From Pseudomonas sp. LBUM920 (lineage in GTDB: Bacteria; Pseudomonadota; Gammaproteobacteria; Pseudomonadales; Pseudomonadaceae), in NCBI RefSeq assembly GCF_003852315.1, contig NZ_CP027762.1:2771501-2835500 (forward strand): a DNA stretch of 64,000 nt. Reading direction: 5' to 3'. Position numbers and translations under genes: made by a program. This document shows positions 34,047 to 42,125 of the stretch, one piece after another; within the stretch, counting starts at the first letter, position 1, and every line of letters begins with the position of its first letter. The notes below the pieces were generated by a model. That model had not been told where the DNA came from. It saw only the letters and a list, made by a program, of their open reading frames with translations, and searched no databases.

Positions 34047-34894
34047 GCTGGCGTGGCGGCGAACTCACGCTGCGTCTGCTCGATTTCTTCGACCAGCTTG
34101 TCGATTTGCGCCAGCCGCGCGCGGTTGTCGTGGTCCCAGGGGTGAAAGCCCGGTTTGAAGTAGTGCAGCCATGGCCGCAGCATGCGCGGGAACACGCCCT
34201 TGGGCCCGTAGAGAAACTTGAGCATGCGCCAGAAGCCCTTCACGTGCCCTCCGGCCTTGCGGTCGGCAATCAGCAGGCGCAGGTGGAAATCCAGCACCAC
34301 CAGCCAGAAGAACACCGTGGTGGTCAGCATGGTGCCGGTGCGCAGCAGGTAGCGCCCAGGCCCGGGTTTGATCACGGTGTTCCACACATCGAATGCCACG
34401 GCTTTGTGTTCGGTTTCTTCGAGGGCGTGCCAGTACCACATTTGTTGGTAGCCCTTGAGTGACTCGCCAAAGCGCGTGGGGTCGCTGAGCAGAATTTCCG
34501 CGAGCATTGCCGTGTAGTGTTCGAGGGCGATGGTCACCGCCAGGTTGAACGACGGTGGCAGGTGTTTCTTTTGCAGGTCGAGCATGAATTTGAGGCGCCG
34601 GTCCAGGGTGTGCGCCGGTAGGCCGGCAGCTTGCATCAGGTCGTTATAGGCCACGTGCTCGCGGCTGTGCATGGCTTCCTGGCCGATGAACCCCTGGATT
34701 TCCTTTTTCAACTCCGGATCGTCGATGTGCTGGCGGTAGTGGCGCACGCTGTCCATGAAAAACAGTTCGCCCTGGGGAAACAACAGCGACAGTGCGTTGA
34801 AGAAGTGCGTGATGAACGGGCCTTGTTCATGCCAGTTTTTGATGCGCTCGGCGGGCAAGGCAAAACGGATATCGCGACGGATGGGCAGCATCAT
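34043..34894 (-). CDS. Metal-dependent hydrolase family protein (PF10118 type)
   Basis: A 283-aa protein of the predicted metal-dependent hydrolase family with ferritin-like helical character. It has paired acidic/His motifs: EAMHSREHVAYND, ALEHYTAMLAE and WYWHALEETEHKAVAFD, which probably bind a di-metal centre. One hydrophobic stretch (TMLTTTVFFWLVVLDFHL) may touch the membrane. AGGAG lies 7 bases upstream of ATG 34894. It is the last gene of the leftward monooxygenase-SDR-hydrolase operon, 12 nt after the SDR stop. Its 3' end overlaps the convergent EAL gene by 4 nt. Substrate unknown. Confidence 0.8.
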   Translation of the reverse strand: MMLPIRRDIRFALPAERIKNWHEQGPFITHFFNALSLLFPQGELFFMDSVRHYRQHIDDPELKKEIQGFIGQEAMHSREHVAYNDLMQAAGLPAHTLDRRLKFMLDLQKKHLPPSFNLAVTIALEHYTAMLAEILLSDPTRFGESLKGYQQMWYWHALEETEHKAVAFDVWNTVIKPGPGRYLLRTGTMLTTTVFFWLVVLDFHLRLLIADRKAGGHVKGFWRMLKFLYGPKGVFPRMLRPWLHYFKPGFHPWDHDNRARLAQIDKLVEEIEQTQREFAATPA

Positions 34895-34906
34895 GGGTGC
34901 TCCTGT

Positions 34907-35797
34907 TCAGAGACGAGGTTCGTCGTTGGTTTCAAACACCGGCGTGCGCTGTTTGGGCGCCATGCGCTTGCTGGCAAACACCACCAGGGCTTGATAGGCG
35001 GTGGGCAGGCAACGGGCGAGCAGGTCGAGGAAATACGCGTCGCGGCCGATCAGCACGCGGCGTTTGTTGTGGCGCACGCCCTGCAGGATGACCTTGGCGG
35101 CCTGGTCGGCGTCGGTGATGAAGAGCTTTTCGAAGTCGGCGCGGGCCTGTTGCTCGTTGTGGATCAGAAAACCGGTCATGTTCGCGTCGATGCGGCTGCT
35201 GCGGCAGATATCCGTACGGATTCCGCCGGGGTGTACACAGGTGGCGGACACCCCGCAGCGTTGCAGATCGAGTTCCTGGCGCAGCGATTCGGTAAAGCCG
35301 CGCACCGCAAACTTGCTCGCGTTGTAGCCGCTCATACCGGGCTGGGCAAACAGGCCGAACACGCTGGAGGTGTTGACCACGTGTCCGTCGCCGCTGGCCT
35401 TGAGGTGCGGCAAAAACGCCTTGGTGCCATGCACCACGCCCCAGAAGTTGATGCCAATGATCCACTCCAGGTCTGCGTAGTTCACACCTTCGACGGTGCT
35501 CGACAGCGCCACGCCGGCATTGTTGAAAATCAGGTTGACCTGGCCGTGGTCGGCCACGCAGCGTGCGGCCCAGTCGTGCATGGCCTGGCGATCGGACACG
35601 TCCAGCACGTGGGTGGTGATCGTCACCGGTGACAGCGTCGAGGTCTTGATCAGCGCCAGGGTCTGTTCCAAACCCTGGCTGTTCTTGTCCGCGAGCGCCA
35701 GGTGGCAGCCTTCGCGTGCCAGCGCCAGGGCCAATGCGCGACCCATGCCGGACGCCGCGCCAGTGATTGCCGCCACGCGGCCGTTGAATGACTTCAT
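34907..35797 (-). CDS. SDR-family oxidoreductase
   Basis: A 296-aa classical short-chain dehydrogenase: nucleotide motif ITGAASGMG (G13-G19), NNAG at about 92-95, catalytic S145, Y158 and K162 (YNASK). A C-terminal region of about 60 residues beyond the core has basic residues (KRMAPKQRTP). It probably oxidises or reduces an alcohol/ketone made or used by the flavin monooxygenase. Its ATG 35797 overlaps that gene's stop by 4 nt, so translation is coupled. Confidence 0.88.
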   Translation of the reverse strand: MKSFNGRVAAITGAASGMGRALALALAREGCHLALADKNSQGLEQTLALIKTSTLSPVTITTHVLDVSDRQAMHDWAARCVADHGQVNLIFNNAGVALSSTVEGVNYADLEWIIGINFWGVVHGTKAFLPHLKASGDGHVVNTSSVFGLFAQPGMSGYNASKFAVRGFTESLRQELDLQRCGVSATCVHPGGIRTDICRSSRIDANMTGFLIHNEQQARADFEKLFITDADQAAKVILQGVRHNKRRVLIGRDAYFLDLLARCLPTAYQALVVFASKRMAPKQRTPVFETNDEPRL

Positions 35798-37329
35798 GAC
35801 AGGCTGCCTTCTGCGGTGGAGTGGGGCGCCGAAACCGGGCGGGGTGTCGAGGTGGGCAACAGCTCGGTGACATAGTCCTTGAGCGCGAAGTGCCGGGTAT
35901 CCCGTTTGAAACGCCAGGTTGAACCGGGCCACAACGTGGTGTTTTTGCCGGTGCGCGGGTCGAGGTACCAGCTCTGGCAGCCGCCGGTGTTCCAGATGGT
36001 GCGCTTGAGCCGGGCTTGCAGCTGCTGGTTATAGGCCAGCTCCACGGTGGGTTTGACCTCGACCGTGGCAATGCGCTGGCGCTGCATTTGCGTAATGGCA
36101 TCCAGGATGTAAGTGACCTGGGCCTCGATCATCAGAATCATCGAGTTATGCCCAAGGCCGGTGTTCGGTCCGACGATCAAAAACAGGTTGGGGTAGCCCG
36201 GCACGGTGGTGCCCTTGTACGCGTGGGCGCCGTCGCGCCAGGCATCCATCAGGTCGATGCCGTCGCGCCCGATGATGCAATCGCGGGGCAGCGGGTCGGT
36301 GGCCTGGAAACCGGTGCCGAAGATCAGGCAATCGGCCGGGTGCTTGATGCCGTCCGCCGTGACCACGCCGTCCGCTTCGATGCGCAGCACCTTGTCGCTG
36401 ATCACCTCGACATTGCTGCGCGACAGCGCCGGGTAATAGTCATTGGAGATCAGCACGCGCTTACAGCCGATGGTGTAGTCCGGGGTGAGGGTCTTGCGCA
36501 GGGAAGGGCGCGCCACTTGTTTGCGCAGGTGGCGCAGGGCGATTTTCTGCACCATTTTCATCAACCTCGGGTGCAGGGCAAACCCCACCACACGGCCTTC
36601 CAGCGCCCAGTAGAAAGCGCCGCGCACCAGGCGTTGAGTGAAGGGCAGGTGCTTGAAGGCCCAGCGCTCGATGCGGGAGATTTCGCGGTCGGGCTTGGGC
36701 ATGATCCACGGCGGCGTGCGCTGGAACAGGTCCAGATGCGCCACCTGCGGCGCGATCTGCGGGACGAACTGAATGGCACTGGCGCCGGTGCCGATCACCG
36801 CCACGCGCTTGCCCTTCAATGAATACGCGTGGTCCCACTGCTGGGAGTGGAAGCGCTTGCCCTTGAAGCTGTCCAGCCCCGCAATATCCGGCAACGCCGG
36901 GCGTGACAGCCCGCCCATGCCCGACACCAGCACCCGCGCGCTGACCTTGCGGCCGTCGCTGAAGCTCAGTTGCCAGCGTTGCTGCTGTTCATCGAACACC
37001 GCACGTTCAAGGCCCATGCCGAAGCGCAGGTAGGGCGCCAGCTTGAAACGCTGCGCGCAGTGTTCAAGGTAGGCGCGGATCTCCGCCTGCGGTGCGAACT
37101 GCCGCGTCCAGTCCGGGTTGGGCGCAAACGAAAACGAGTACACATGGGACTGCACATCGCAGGCGCAGCCTGGGTAATGGTTGTCCCGCCAGGTGCCGCC
37201 GAGGGTCTCGGCCTGCTCGGCGATAAAGAAGTCGGTGATCCCGGCTTCCTTGAGTTTGATCGCCATGCACAGGCCGGCAAAACCGGAACCGATGATGGCG
37301 ATGTCGATTGAATCGCTGTGGGCATTCAT
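35794..37329 (-). CDS. Flavin-containing monooxygenase, Baeyer-Villiger type
   Basis: A 511-aa two-dinucleotide-fold flavoprotein. The FAD motif is IIGSGFAG (14-19), with LGGTWRDNHYPG next and the NADPH motif VIGTGASA (about 178-185). Just before it the Baeyer-Villiger fingerprint F-K-G-K-R-F-H-S-Q-Q-W lies at 155-165. Such enzymes insert oxygen next to a ketone to give an ester or lactone. The divergent alpha/beta hydrolase and the downstream SDR would make chemical sense as ester hydrolase and alcohol dehydrogenase; this is inference. It is the first gene of the leftward operon, starting ATG 37329. Confidence 0.9.
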   Translation of the reverse strand: MNAHSDSIDIAIIGSGFAGLCMAIKLKEAGITDFFIAEQAETLGGTWRDNHYPGCACDVQSHVYSFSFAPNPDWTRQFAPQAEIRAYLEHCAQRFKLAPYLRFGMGLERAVFDEQQQRWQLSFSDGRKVSARVLVSGMGGLSRPALPDIAGLDSFKGKRFHSQQWDHAYSLKGKRVAVIGTGASAIQFVPQIAPQVAHLDLFQRTPPWIMPKPDREISRIERWAFKHLPFTQRLVRGAFYWALEGRVVGFALHPRLMKMVQKIALRHLRKQVARPSLRKTLTPDYTIGCKRVLISNDYYPALSRSNVEVISDKVLRIEADGVVTADGIKHPADCLIFGTGFQATDPLPRDCIIGRDGIDLMDAWRDGAHAYKGTTVPGYPNLFLIVGPNTGLGHNSMILMIEAQVTYILDAITQMQRQRIATVEVKPTVELAYNQQLQARLKRTIWNTGGCQSWYLDPRTGKNTTLWPGSTWRFKRDTRHFALKDYVTELLPTSTPRPVSAPHSTAEGSLS

Positions 37330-37604
37330 GGCGTGTCCCTCATGGGCATCGATGTGCTCCTGTTTTTGTTGTGTCTTTTAGATAGAACACCATTGCAAAG
37401 AAAAATTGAATTAATTATTTTAAAAAAGATTTTAAATAATCTACCTGAAAATTTCGCCTACGCTAGGACCTTGTTCCGCATGTGCGACTTGTCCGACGGA
37501 CGAGCACGGTATGCATGAAGTTTAGGTCCAGGGTGTGGACGATGGCTGAGGCCTTGATCAATACCGGTCAGGTCGCCAGCGGCAGGGAAGCAGAGGACCG
37601 AGCT

Positions 37605-38603
37605 ATGGCTGTTGAATGGGTTGTCGCTGCGGGTGTGTTAGGGGTGGCGAGCGCGCTGTTGTGGGGCTTCAGTGCCTGGATGACGCGGCGTATAGAAGCC
37701 ACTGTTCCGATCAACGGGCGCTTCGTCGAGGTCGATGGCGAGCGCTTTCATTATGTCGAGGAGGGTGCAGGCCCGCCGCTGGTGATGATTCACGGGCTGA
37801 TGGGCAGCAGTCGCAACCTGACCTATGCCTTGTCCGCCCAGTTGCGTGAGTGTTTTCGCGTGATCACGCTGGACCGCCCGGGTTCGGGCTATTCGACCCG
37901 GCAAACCGGTACCCCAGCAGACCTGCCGGCCCAGGCTCGGCAAATCGCGGCCTTCATCAAAACGCTGGACCTGGATAAACCGCTGGTGCTGGGGCATTCC
38001 CTCGGCGGGGCGATTTCGCTGGCGCTGGCGCTTGACCATCCCCACGCGGTGTCCGGGCTGATCCTGGTGGCGCCGCTGACGCATCCCCAACGTATGTTGC
38101 CGCCGGTGTTCCTGTCCCTGGCGGTGCGCCCGGCCTGGTTGCGACGGTGGATGTCCCACACCCTGACCGTGCCCGTCGGCCTGCTGACCAGAGGCGCGGT
38201 GGTGAAGGGCGTGTTCGCCCCCGACGCTGCGCCGTCAGACTTCGCCACGCGAGGAGGCGGGCTGCTGGGGATGCGTCCAGACAACTTCTACGCGGCCTCC
38301 ACCGAGATCAATACGGTTAACGACCACCTGCCGGACATGGTTAAGCGCTACCCGCAACTGACCCTGCCAATCGGCCTGATCTATGGCGCGCGCGACAACG
38401 TGCTGGACTTCCAGAAGCACGGCCAGGCCCTGGCCAGCAAAGTGCCCGGGCTGAAGATGCAGGTGGTGGAGGGGCGCGGCCATATGCTGCCAGTTACCGC
38501 CACAGAGCGCGTGGCCGCGCTGGTGGAGCAGGTGGCCAAGCGTGTTCGCCCACCGCAAAGCGCCACCGTGCTGCACCCGCCATTTGCCTTGGCGAGCAAA
38601 TAA
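37605..38603 (+). CDS. Membrane-anchored alpha/beta hydrolase
   Basis: A 332-aa protein with an N-terminal transmembrane helix (about residues 5-25) and an alpha/beta hydrolase domain. The oxyanion HGLMGSS, nucleophile elbow GHSLGG (S132), an acid in IYGARDNVLD and the catalytic histidine in EGRGHMLP are visible. The substrate is probably an ester or lactone. GAGGA stands six bases before ATG 37605; in-frame GTG 37482 and ATGs 37515 and 37542 would add an unconserved-looking head. It diverges from the monooxygenase operon over an AT-rich gap and precedes alkB by 258 bp. Confidence 0.82.
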   Translation: MAVEWVVAAGVLGVASALLWGFSAWMTRRIEATVPINGRFVEVDGERFHYVEEGAGPPLVMIHGLMGSSRNLTYALSAQLRECFRVITLDRPGSGYSTRQTGTPADLPAQARQIAAFIKTLDLDKPLVLGHSLGGAISLALALDHPHAVSGLILVAPLTHPQRMLPPVFLSLAVRPAWLRRWMSHTLTVPVGLLTRGAVVKGVFAPDAAPSDFATRGGGLLGMRPDNFYAASTEINTVNDHLPDMVKRYPQLTLPIGLIYGARDNVLDFQKHGQALASKVPGLKMQVVEGRGHMLPVTATERVAALVEQVAKRVRPPQSATVLHPPFALASK

Positions 38604-38755
38604 TGGTGTTACCCGACTCGCGGTACAACGGCGTCGATGCCTGCTTTAGACACCTGACCAAACGGCTGAAAAACAGACTGGTCAGTCACGTCAAAAAGCC
38701 TTCGAGAAACTAGTTGACGACCTAACGATTCCGCGCTATTTATTTAAAAAAATTA

Positions 38756-38775
38756 TTTCAATGTGTAATTTGAAA
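38756..38775. promoter_or_regulatory. Dyad TTTCAA-N8-TTGAAA upstream of alkB
   Basis: A perfect 6+6 inverted repeat with an 8-nt AT-rich spacer, 86 bp before the alkB start, in an otherwise AT-rich stretch. Almost the same dyad at the same distance precedes fadE (43747-43766). A regulator-binding site is inferred; no regulator gene for it is in the window. Confidence 0.4.
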
Positions 38776-38861
38776 CAATTTTTGAAGTGCCTAAGAGCGA
38801 ATAAAATAATGAAAAAAACGCCTTTTATCGCATCTCCAAGCCGTCTCGTCCGGAGGCTGCC

Positions 38862-40142
38862 ATGAATCAGACTCTGGTTACTTCCACCGTCTGGACCGAC
38901 GGCAAACGTCATTTGTGGTGGCTGGGCATCATGCCTCTGGCGACCCCATTGCTCTCCGGCGCCCTGGCGATTACCACGGGTGTGCAGCAATTGTGGTGGG
39001 TCGGTGTGCTGGTGATCTTCGGCTTGATCCCATTGATCGACGGCCTGCTCGGTGAAGACGTCAGCAACCCGCCAGAATCCGCCGTCAGCCACCTTGAATC
39101 GCAAAGCTACTACCGCTGGATCGTCTACACCGGCGTGGTGTTCGTGCTCACCTCGGTGGTGGTGACCGGCTGGCTGGCCGCCGGTGGCATCGACTGGATC
39201 ATCAACGGCGGCCTGCTCAACGCCACGGCTAGCCTTGATCCGTCGAGCTGGCTGGCGAAGACCGCAGCGTTTATTACCGCGCGCACCCAGTTGCACGGTG
39301 AGATCACCTGGTTCACCTACCTTGGCATGGCGCTGTCTACCGGCGCCGCCACCGGCATTGCAATCAACACCGCGCATGAGCTGGGGCACAAGCCCAAGCC
39401 ACTGGAGGTGTTCCTGGCCAAGGTCACCCTGGCGCCGACCTTCTACGGGCACTTCTACACCGAACACAACCGTGGCCATCACGTACGCGTGGCCACACCG
39501 GAAGACCCGGCCAGCTCACGTCTGGGTGAGAGTTTCTGGGCGTTCCTGCCGCGCTCGGTGTGGTTCAGCGCGGTGTCGGCCTGGAACCTGGAACGCGAAC
39601 GCCTGCGCAAACTCGGCCTGCCGGCACTGCACTGGAAAAACGCCGTACTCAGCGCGTGGATGTACAGCGTGGTGTTGTGGGGCGCGATGATTGCCTGGCT
39701 CGGCGCGGCTGTGATTCCTTTCCTGATCATTCAGGGCATCTACGGGTTCTCGTTGCTGGAAGTAGTTAACTACGTCGAGCATTACGGGCTTAAACGCCAG
39801 AAGTTGCCCAACGGTCGTTATGAACGGTGCTCGCCGCGGCACTCGTGGAACAGTAACCGTATTGTCACCAATATCTTTTTGTTTCAACTGCAACGGCATT
39901 CCGATCACCACGCCAACCCCACCCGTAGTTATCAGTCATTGCGCCACTTTGATGAATCGCCGCAACTTCCTTATGGTTACGCGAGCATGATTGTCTGGGC
40001 CTATGTACCGTACTTGTGGCGACGTCGCATGGACCATCGCGTGTTGAATCATTACGCCGGCGATATCACCTTGACCAATCTTCAACCGTCACAACGTTTG
40101 AAGTACCTGGAGAAGTACAGCAACAGCGCCAAGCCGTTTTGA
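38862..40142 (+). CDS. alkB: Alkane 1-monooxygenase AlkB
   Basis: A 426-aa integral-membrane non-haem di-iron hydroxylase. All histidine boxes are present: HELGH at 172-176, HNRGHH at 202-207 and HSDHH at 346-350, plus the AlkB-specific NYVEHYGL. Six membrane helices are visible in pairs. AlkB oxidises the terminal carbon of medium to long n-alkanes using electrons from rubredoxin. No rubredoxin or rubredoxin reductase gene is in the window. The start ATG 38862 follows a CGGAGG ribosome binding site. The surrounding praB, fadL and beta-oxidation genes fit alkane use. Confidence 0.96.
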   Translation: MNQTLVTSTVWTDGKRHLWWLGIMPLATPLLSGALAITTGVQQLWWVGVLVIFGLIPLIDGLLGEDVSNPPESAVSHLESQSYYRWIVYTGVVFVLTSVVVTGWLAAGGIDWIINGGLLNATASLDPSSWLAKTAAFITARTQLHGEITWFTYLGMALSTGAATGIAINTAHELGHKPKPLEVFLAKVTLAPTFYGHFYTEHNRGHHVRVATPEDPASSRLGESFWAFLPRSVWFSAVSAWNLERERLRKLGLPALHWKNAVLSAWMYSVVLWGAMIAWLGAAVIPFLIIQGIYGFSLLEVVNYVEHYGLKRQKLPNGRYERCSPRHSWNSNRIVTNIFLFQLQRHSDHHANPTRSYQSLRHFDESPQLPYGYASMIVWAYVPYLWRRRMDHRVLNHYAGDITLTNLQPSQRLKYLEKYSNSAKPF

Positions 40143-40274
40143 GGTGAGTTAAAAACAGCCGTGGGTGAACTCGGGATCTGTGCATCGCGCCGGTTTTTAT
40201 CGCCCAGGGTTTATCGGTTTTATGCCAAGAAAGTTGTTTGACCCTACAACAATAACTTCAAGGGAAGGACGTTC

Positions 40275-40772
40275 ATGATGCACAGCCCTGCCATGTTCAC
40301 CGCGCATATCATACTGGCCGCACTGGGCCTGATCGTTTACCACCAGGCCCAGGCCGCACGCATCGAGCCGGCCGGCAGCGCCTTTACGGCCCAGGGCCCG
40401 ATCAGCTTTTCCAAGGGTGCGCTGATCAGCGCCGATTGCACTATCAAGGTGGCCGGCAAGGTCGCGGCCGATGGTTCATCGGTGAATGTCGATAAAGTTG
40501 AATTCGACGGCGGGCTTAAATGTAGCCGCGTCGAGGCAATCAACTTGCCCTGGGTGTTAGTTGCCAAAGACACCAAAAGCGGCTCCATGTCGAAGATCAG
40601 CGTGGATGTTCACGCCTTCGGCCTGGGCGGCAAGTGCGGGCCTTCTACGGCCGATGGCACGTGGGACAACGCCACCCGAAAGTTGGAAGCCACCAATGTT
40701 CCGATTGGCGAAGACTGCACGATAAAAACGGTGTCGATCACGATGCCGCCGACCTTCAAAGTGGTCGAATAA
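40275..40772 (+). CDS. Exported PraB-like protein, copy 1
   Basis: A 165-aa secretory protein (signal peptide, cleavage near AQAA, residue 28). It shares with the next two genes an opening PxGxxFTAxG segment, two central cysteines and the motif NLPWVL. PraA/PraB of P. aeruginosa were described as extracellular activators of n-alkane oxidation, which fits the place behind alkB. This copy is the most diverged, more lysine-rich and ending FKVVE where the others end TVNP or TINP. ATG 40275, 40278 and 40290 are possible starts; AAGGGAAGGAC lies upstream of the first. Confidence 0.72.
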   Translation: MMHSPAMFTAHIILAALGLIVYHQAQAARIEPAGSAFTAQGPISFSKGALISADCTIKVAGKVAADGSSVNVDKVEFDGGLKCSRVEAINLPWVLVAKDTKSGSMSKISVDVHAFGLGGKCGPSTADGTWDNATRKLEATNVPIGEDCTIKTVSITMPPTFKVVE

Positions 40773-40906
40773 ACAGATTAAAAAGATGCAGCGGTAATTG
40801 AATTGAGATTTGGCTGGAAAGGGAAGTTCTGCAGTTTCACCGTGACCTCTCGATCATGGCCATTACCCCTGGCGAAATGACTCGCCATAACATGTGAGGA
40901 AAAACA

Positions 40907-41392
40907 ATGAAAAGCTTGAAGACCCTCGTTTGTGCAACTTCTTTTGCTCTGTGCTTTGGCGCCGCCTCGATGGCCAGTGCGGCGTCTATCACCCCGGATG
41001 GTCCGTTCACGACCAACCCCGGCACCATCGTTGTGAAGTCGCCCTCGTCGTTCGGTGCAGCCGTCACCTGCGGCATCACTTTTAGCGGCAACGTCAGCGG
41101 TGGCGTGGCCTCCATCAACGGTGCTTCGCTGACCGGCGGCGGTCTCTGCGCCTTGCCGACGCTGACCAACCTGCCTTGGGTGCTGACCGCTGCAACCAGC
41201 ACCACCGGCACCGTGACCAACGTCGGCTACAAGATCACCTCGCTGCCTTCCACCAACTGCGGTCCTACCCCTATCGCTGTGGCGTGGACTGCGGCCAGCA
41301 AAACCCTGTCGGCCAGCAATCAATCGCTGAGTGGCAACTGCACCGTGGTGTCCCTGAGTGTTGTGGCGCCAACGCTGACGGTTAACCCGTAA
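40907..41392 (+). CDS. praB: PraB-like alkane-oxidation activator, copy 2
   Basis: A 161-aa exported protein with a typical signal peptide (MKSLKTLVCATSF, cleavage at ASA-AS) and the family's Ser/Thr/Gly-rich beta body. Cysteines occur in VTCGIT, GGLCALP, NCGPT and GNCTV, and the NLPWVL motif is present. Of the three paralogues this one is closest to what is annotated as alkane oxidation protein activator PraB. Four paired cysteines suggest disulfides outside the cytoplasm. It is preceded by TGAGGAAAAAC and followed by two hairpins before copy 3. Confidence 0.82.
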   Translation: MKSLKTLVCATSFALCFGAASMASAASITPDGPFTTNPGTIVVKSPSSFGAAVTCGITFSGNVSGGVASINGASLTGGGLCALPTLTNLPWVLTAATSTTGTVTNVGYKITSLPSTNCGPTPIAVAWTAASKTLSASNQSLSGNCTVVSLSVVAPTLTVNP

Positions 41393-41428
41393 GCGCGTGA
41401 CTCCAAAGGGCTGATCACCCGTTGAAAG

Positions 41429-41481
41429 GCCGGTGCCTCGCGTGAGGCGCCGGCTGCGGGAAAACCACCGGCGGAGCCGGT
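41429..41481 (+). terminator. Two hairpins between praB-like copies 2 and 3
   Basis: GCCGGTGCCTC/GAGGCGCCGGC (41429-41439 with 41444-41454, loop GCGT) forms an 11-bp stem with one G-U pair. It is followed by ACCGGC-GGA-GCCGGT (41467-41481). No T-tract follows. They may stabilise the copy-2 message or attenuate read-through; neither is shown. Confidence 0.4.
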
Positions 41482-41509
41482 TGGGTACGGTACTTATTGT
41501 CTGGGGAAC

Positions 41510-42010
41510 ATGACAATGCAAAGCCTTAAAAAAACAGCCCTCCTGGGTTCGATGTTATTCACCCTGGGCGCTGTCTCGTCCATTGCAGGCGCAGCCACCT
41601 TTGCCCCGGCGGGCGCTGCATTTACCGCCTCGGGCTCAATCGCCACCGCGGTAAAGCTGCTGGTGTTTACCCCGGTGCCATGCACGATGACACTCAGTGG
41701 CCAAGTCGCGGCGGACGGCTCAAGCGCAACGATCACCGGCGCCACGTTCACCGGTAATGCGCTGTGTGGTATTTCAGGCCCGTTGAACTTGCCGTGGACA
41801 CTGGTACCGACAAATGCCACCACCGCAACGCTTTCTGGCTTTACCGAAAAGTTTCCGTATGACAGCTGCCTGACGCCAAGCGTGCTGACCACACAATGGA
41901 GTGCCGCCGATGGCACGTTCAGCATTGCCAGCCCACACACGGTGAACGCCACCTGCAGGGTCACGGCTTTCAACTTCAAGCCTTCACCTGCCCTCACGAT
42001 TAACCCTTGA
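41510..42010 (+). CDS. PraB-like exported protein, copy 3
   Basis: A 166-aa paralogue of the two preceding genes, with a signal peptide ending near AGA-AT, the FTASG opening, cysteines in VPCTM, ALCGIS, DSCLT and ATCRV, and NLPWTL. The C-terminus LTINP matches the LTVNP of copy 2. Body spacing is close to copy 2, so this pair probably arose by the more recent duplication. Expression may be separable from copy 2 because hairpins lie between them. Function by family is activation of alkane oxidation at the cell surface or in the medium. Confidence 0.78.
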   Translation: MTMQSLKKTALLGSMLFTLGAVSSIAGAATFAPAGAAFTASGSIATAVKLLVFTPVPCTMTLSGQVAADGSSATITGATFTGNALCGISGPLNLPWTLVPTNATTATLSGFTEKFPYDSCLTPSVLTTQWSAADGTFSIASPHTVNATCRVTAFNFKPSPALTINP

Positions 42011-42125
42011 AGACATCAACGCGTTAGCGCGTGGGCGCGCACAACGTGAAACGCGTCCCTGAATGAACGAACAGAAAGACGAGACGGCTGGGCCGGCTCA
42101 GTGTGATAACAATAAGGAGTGCCTC

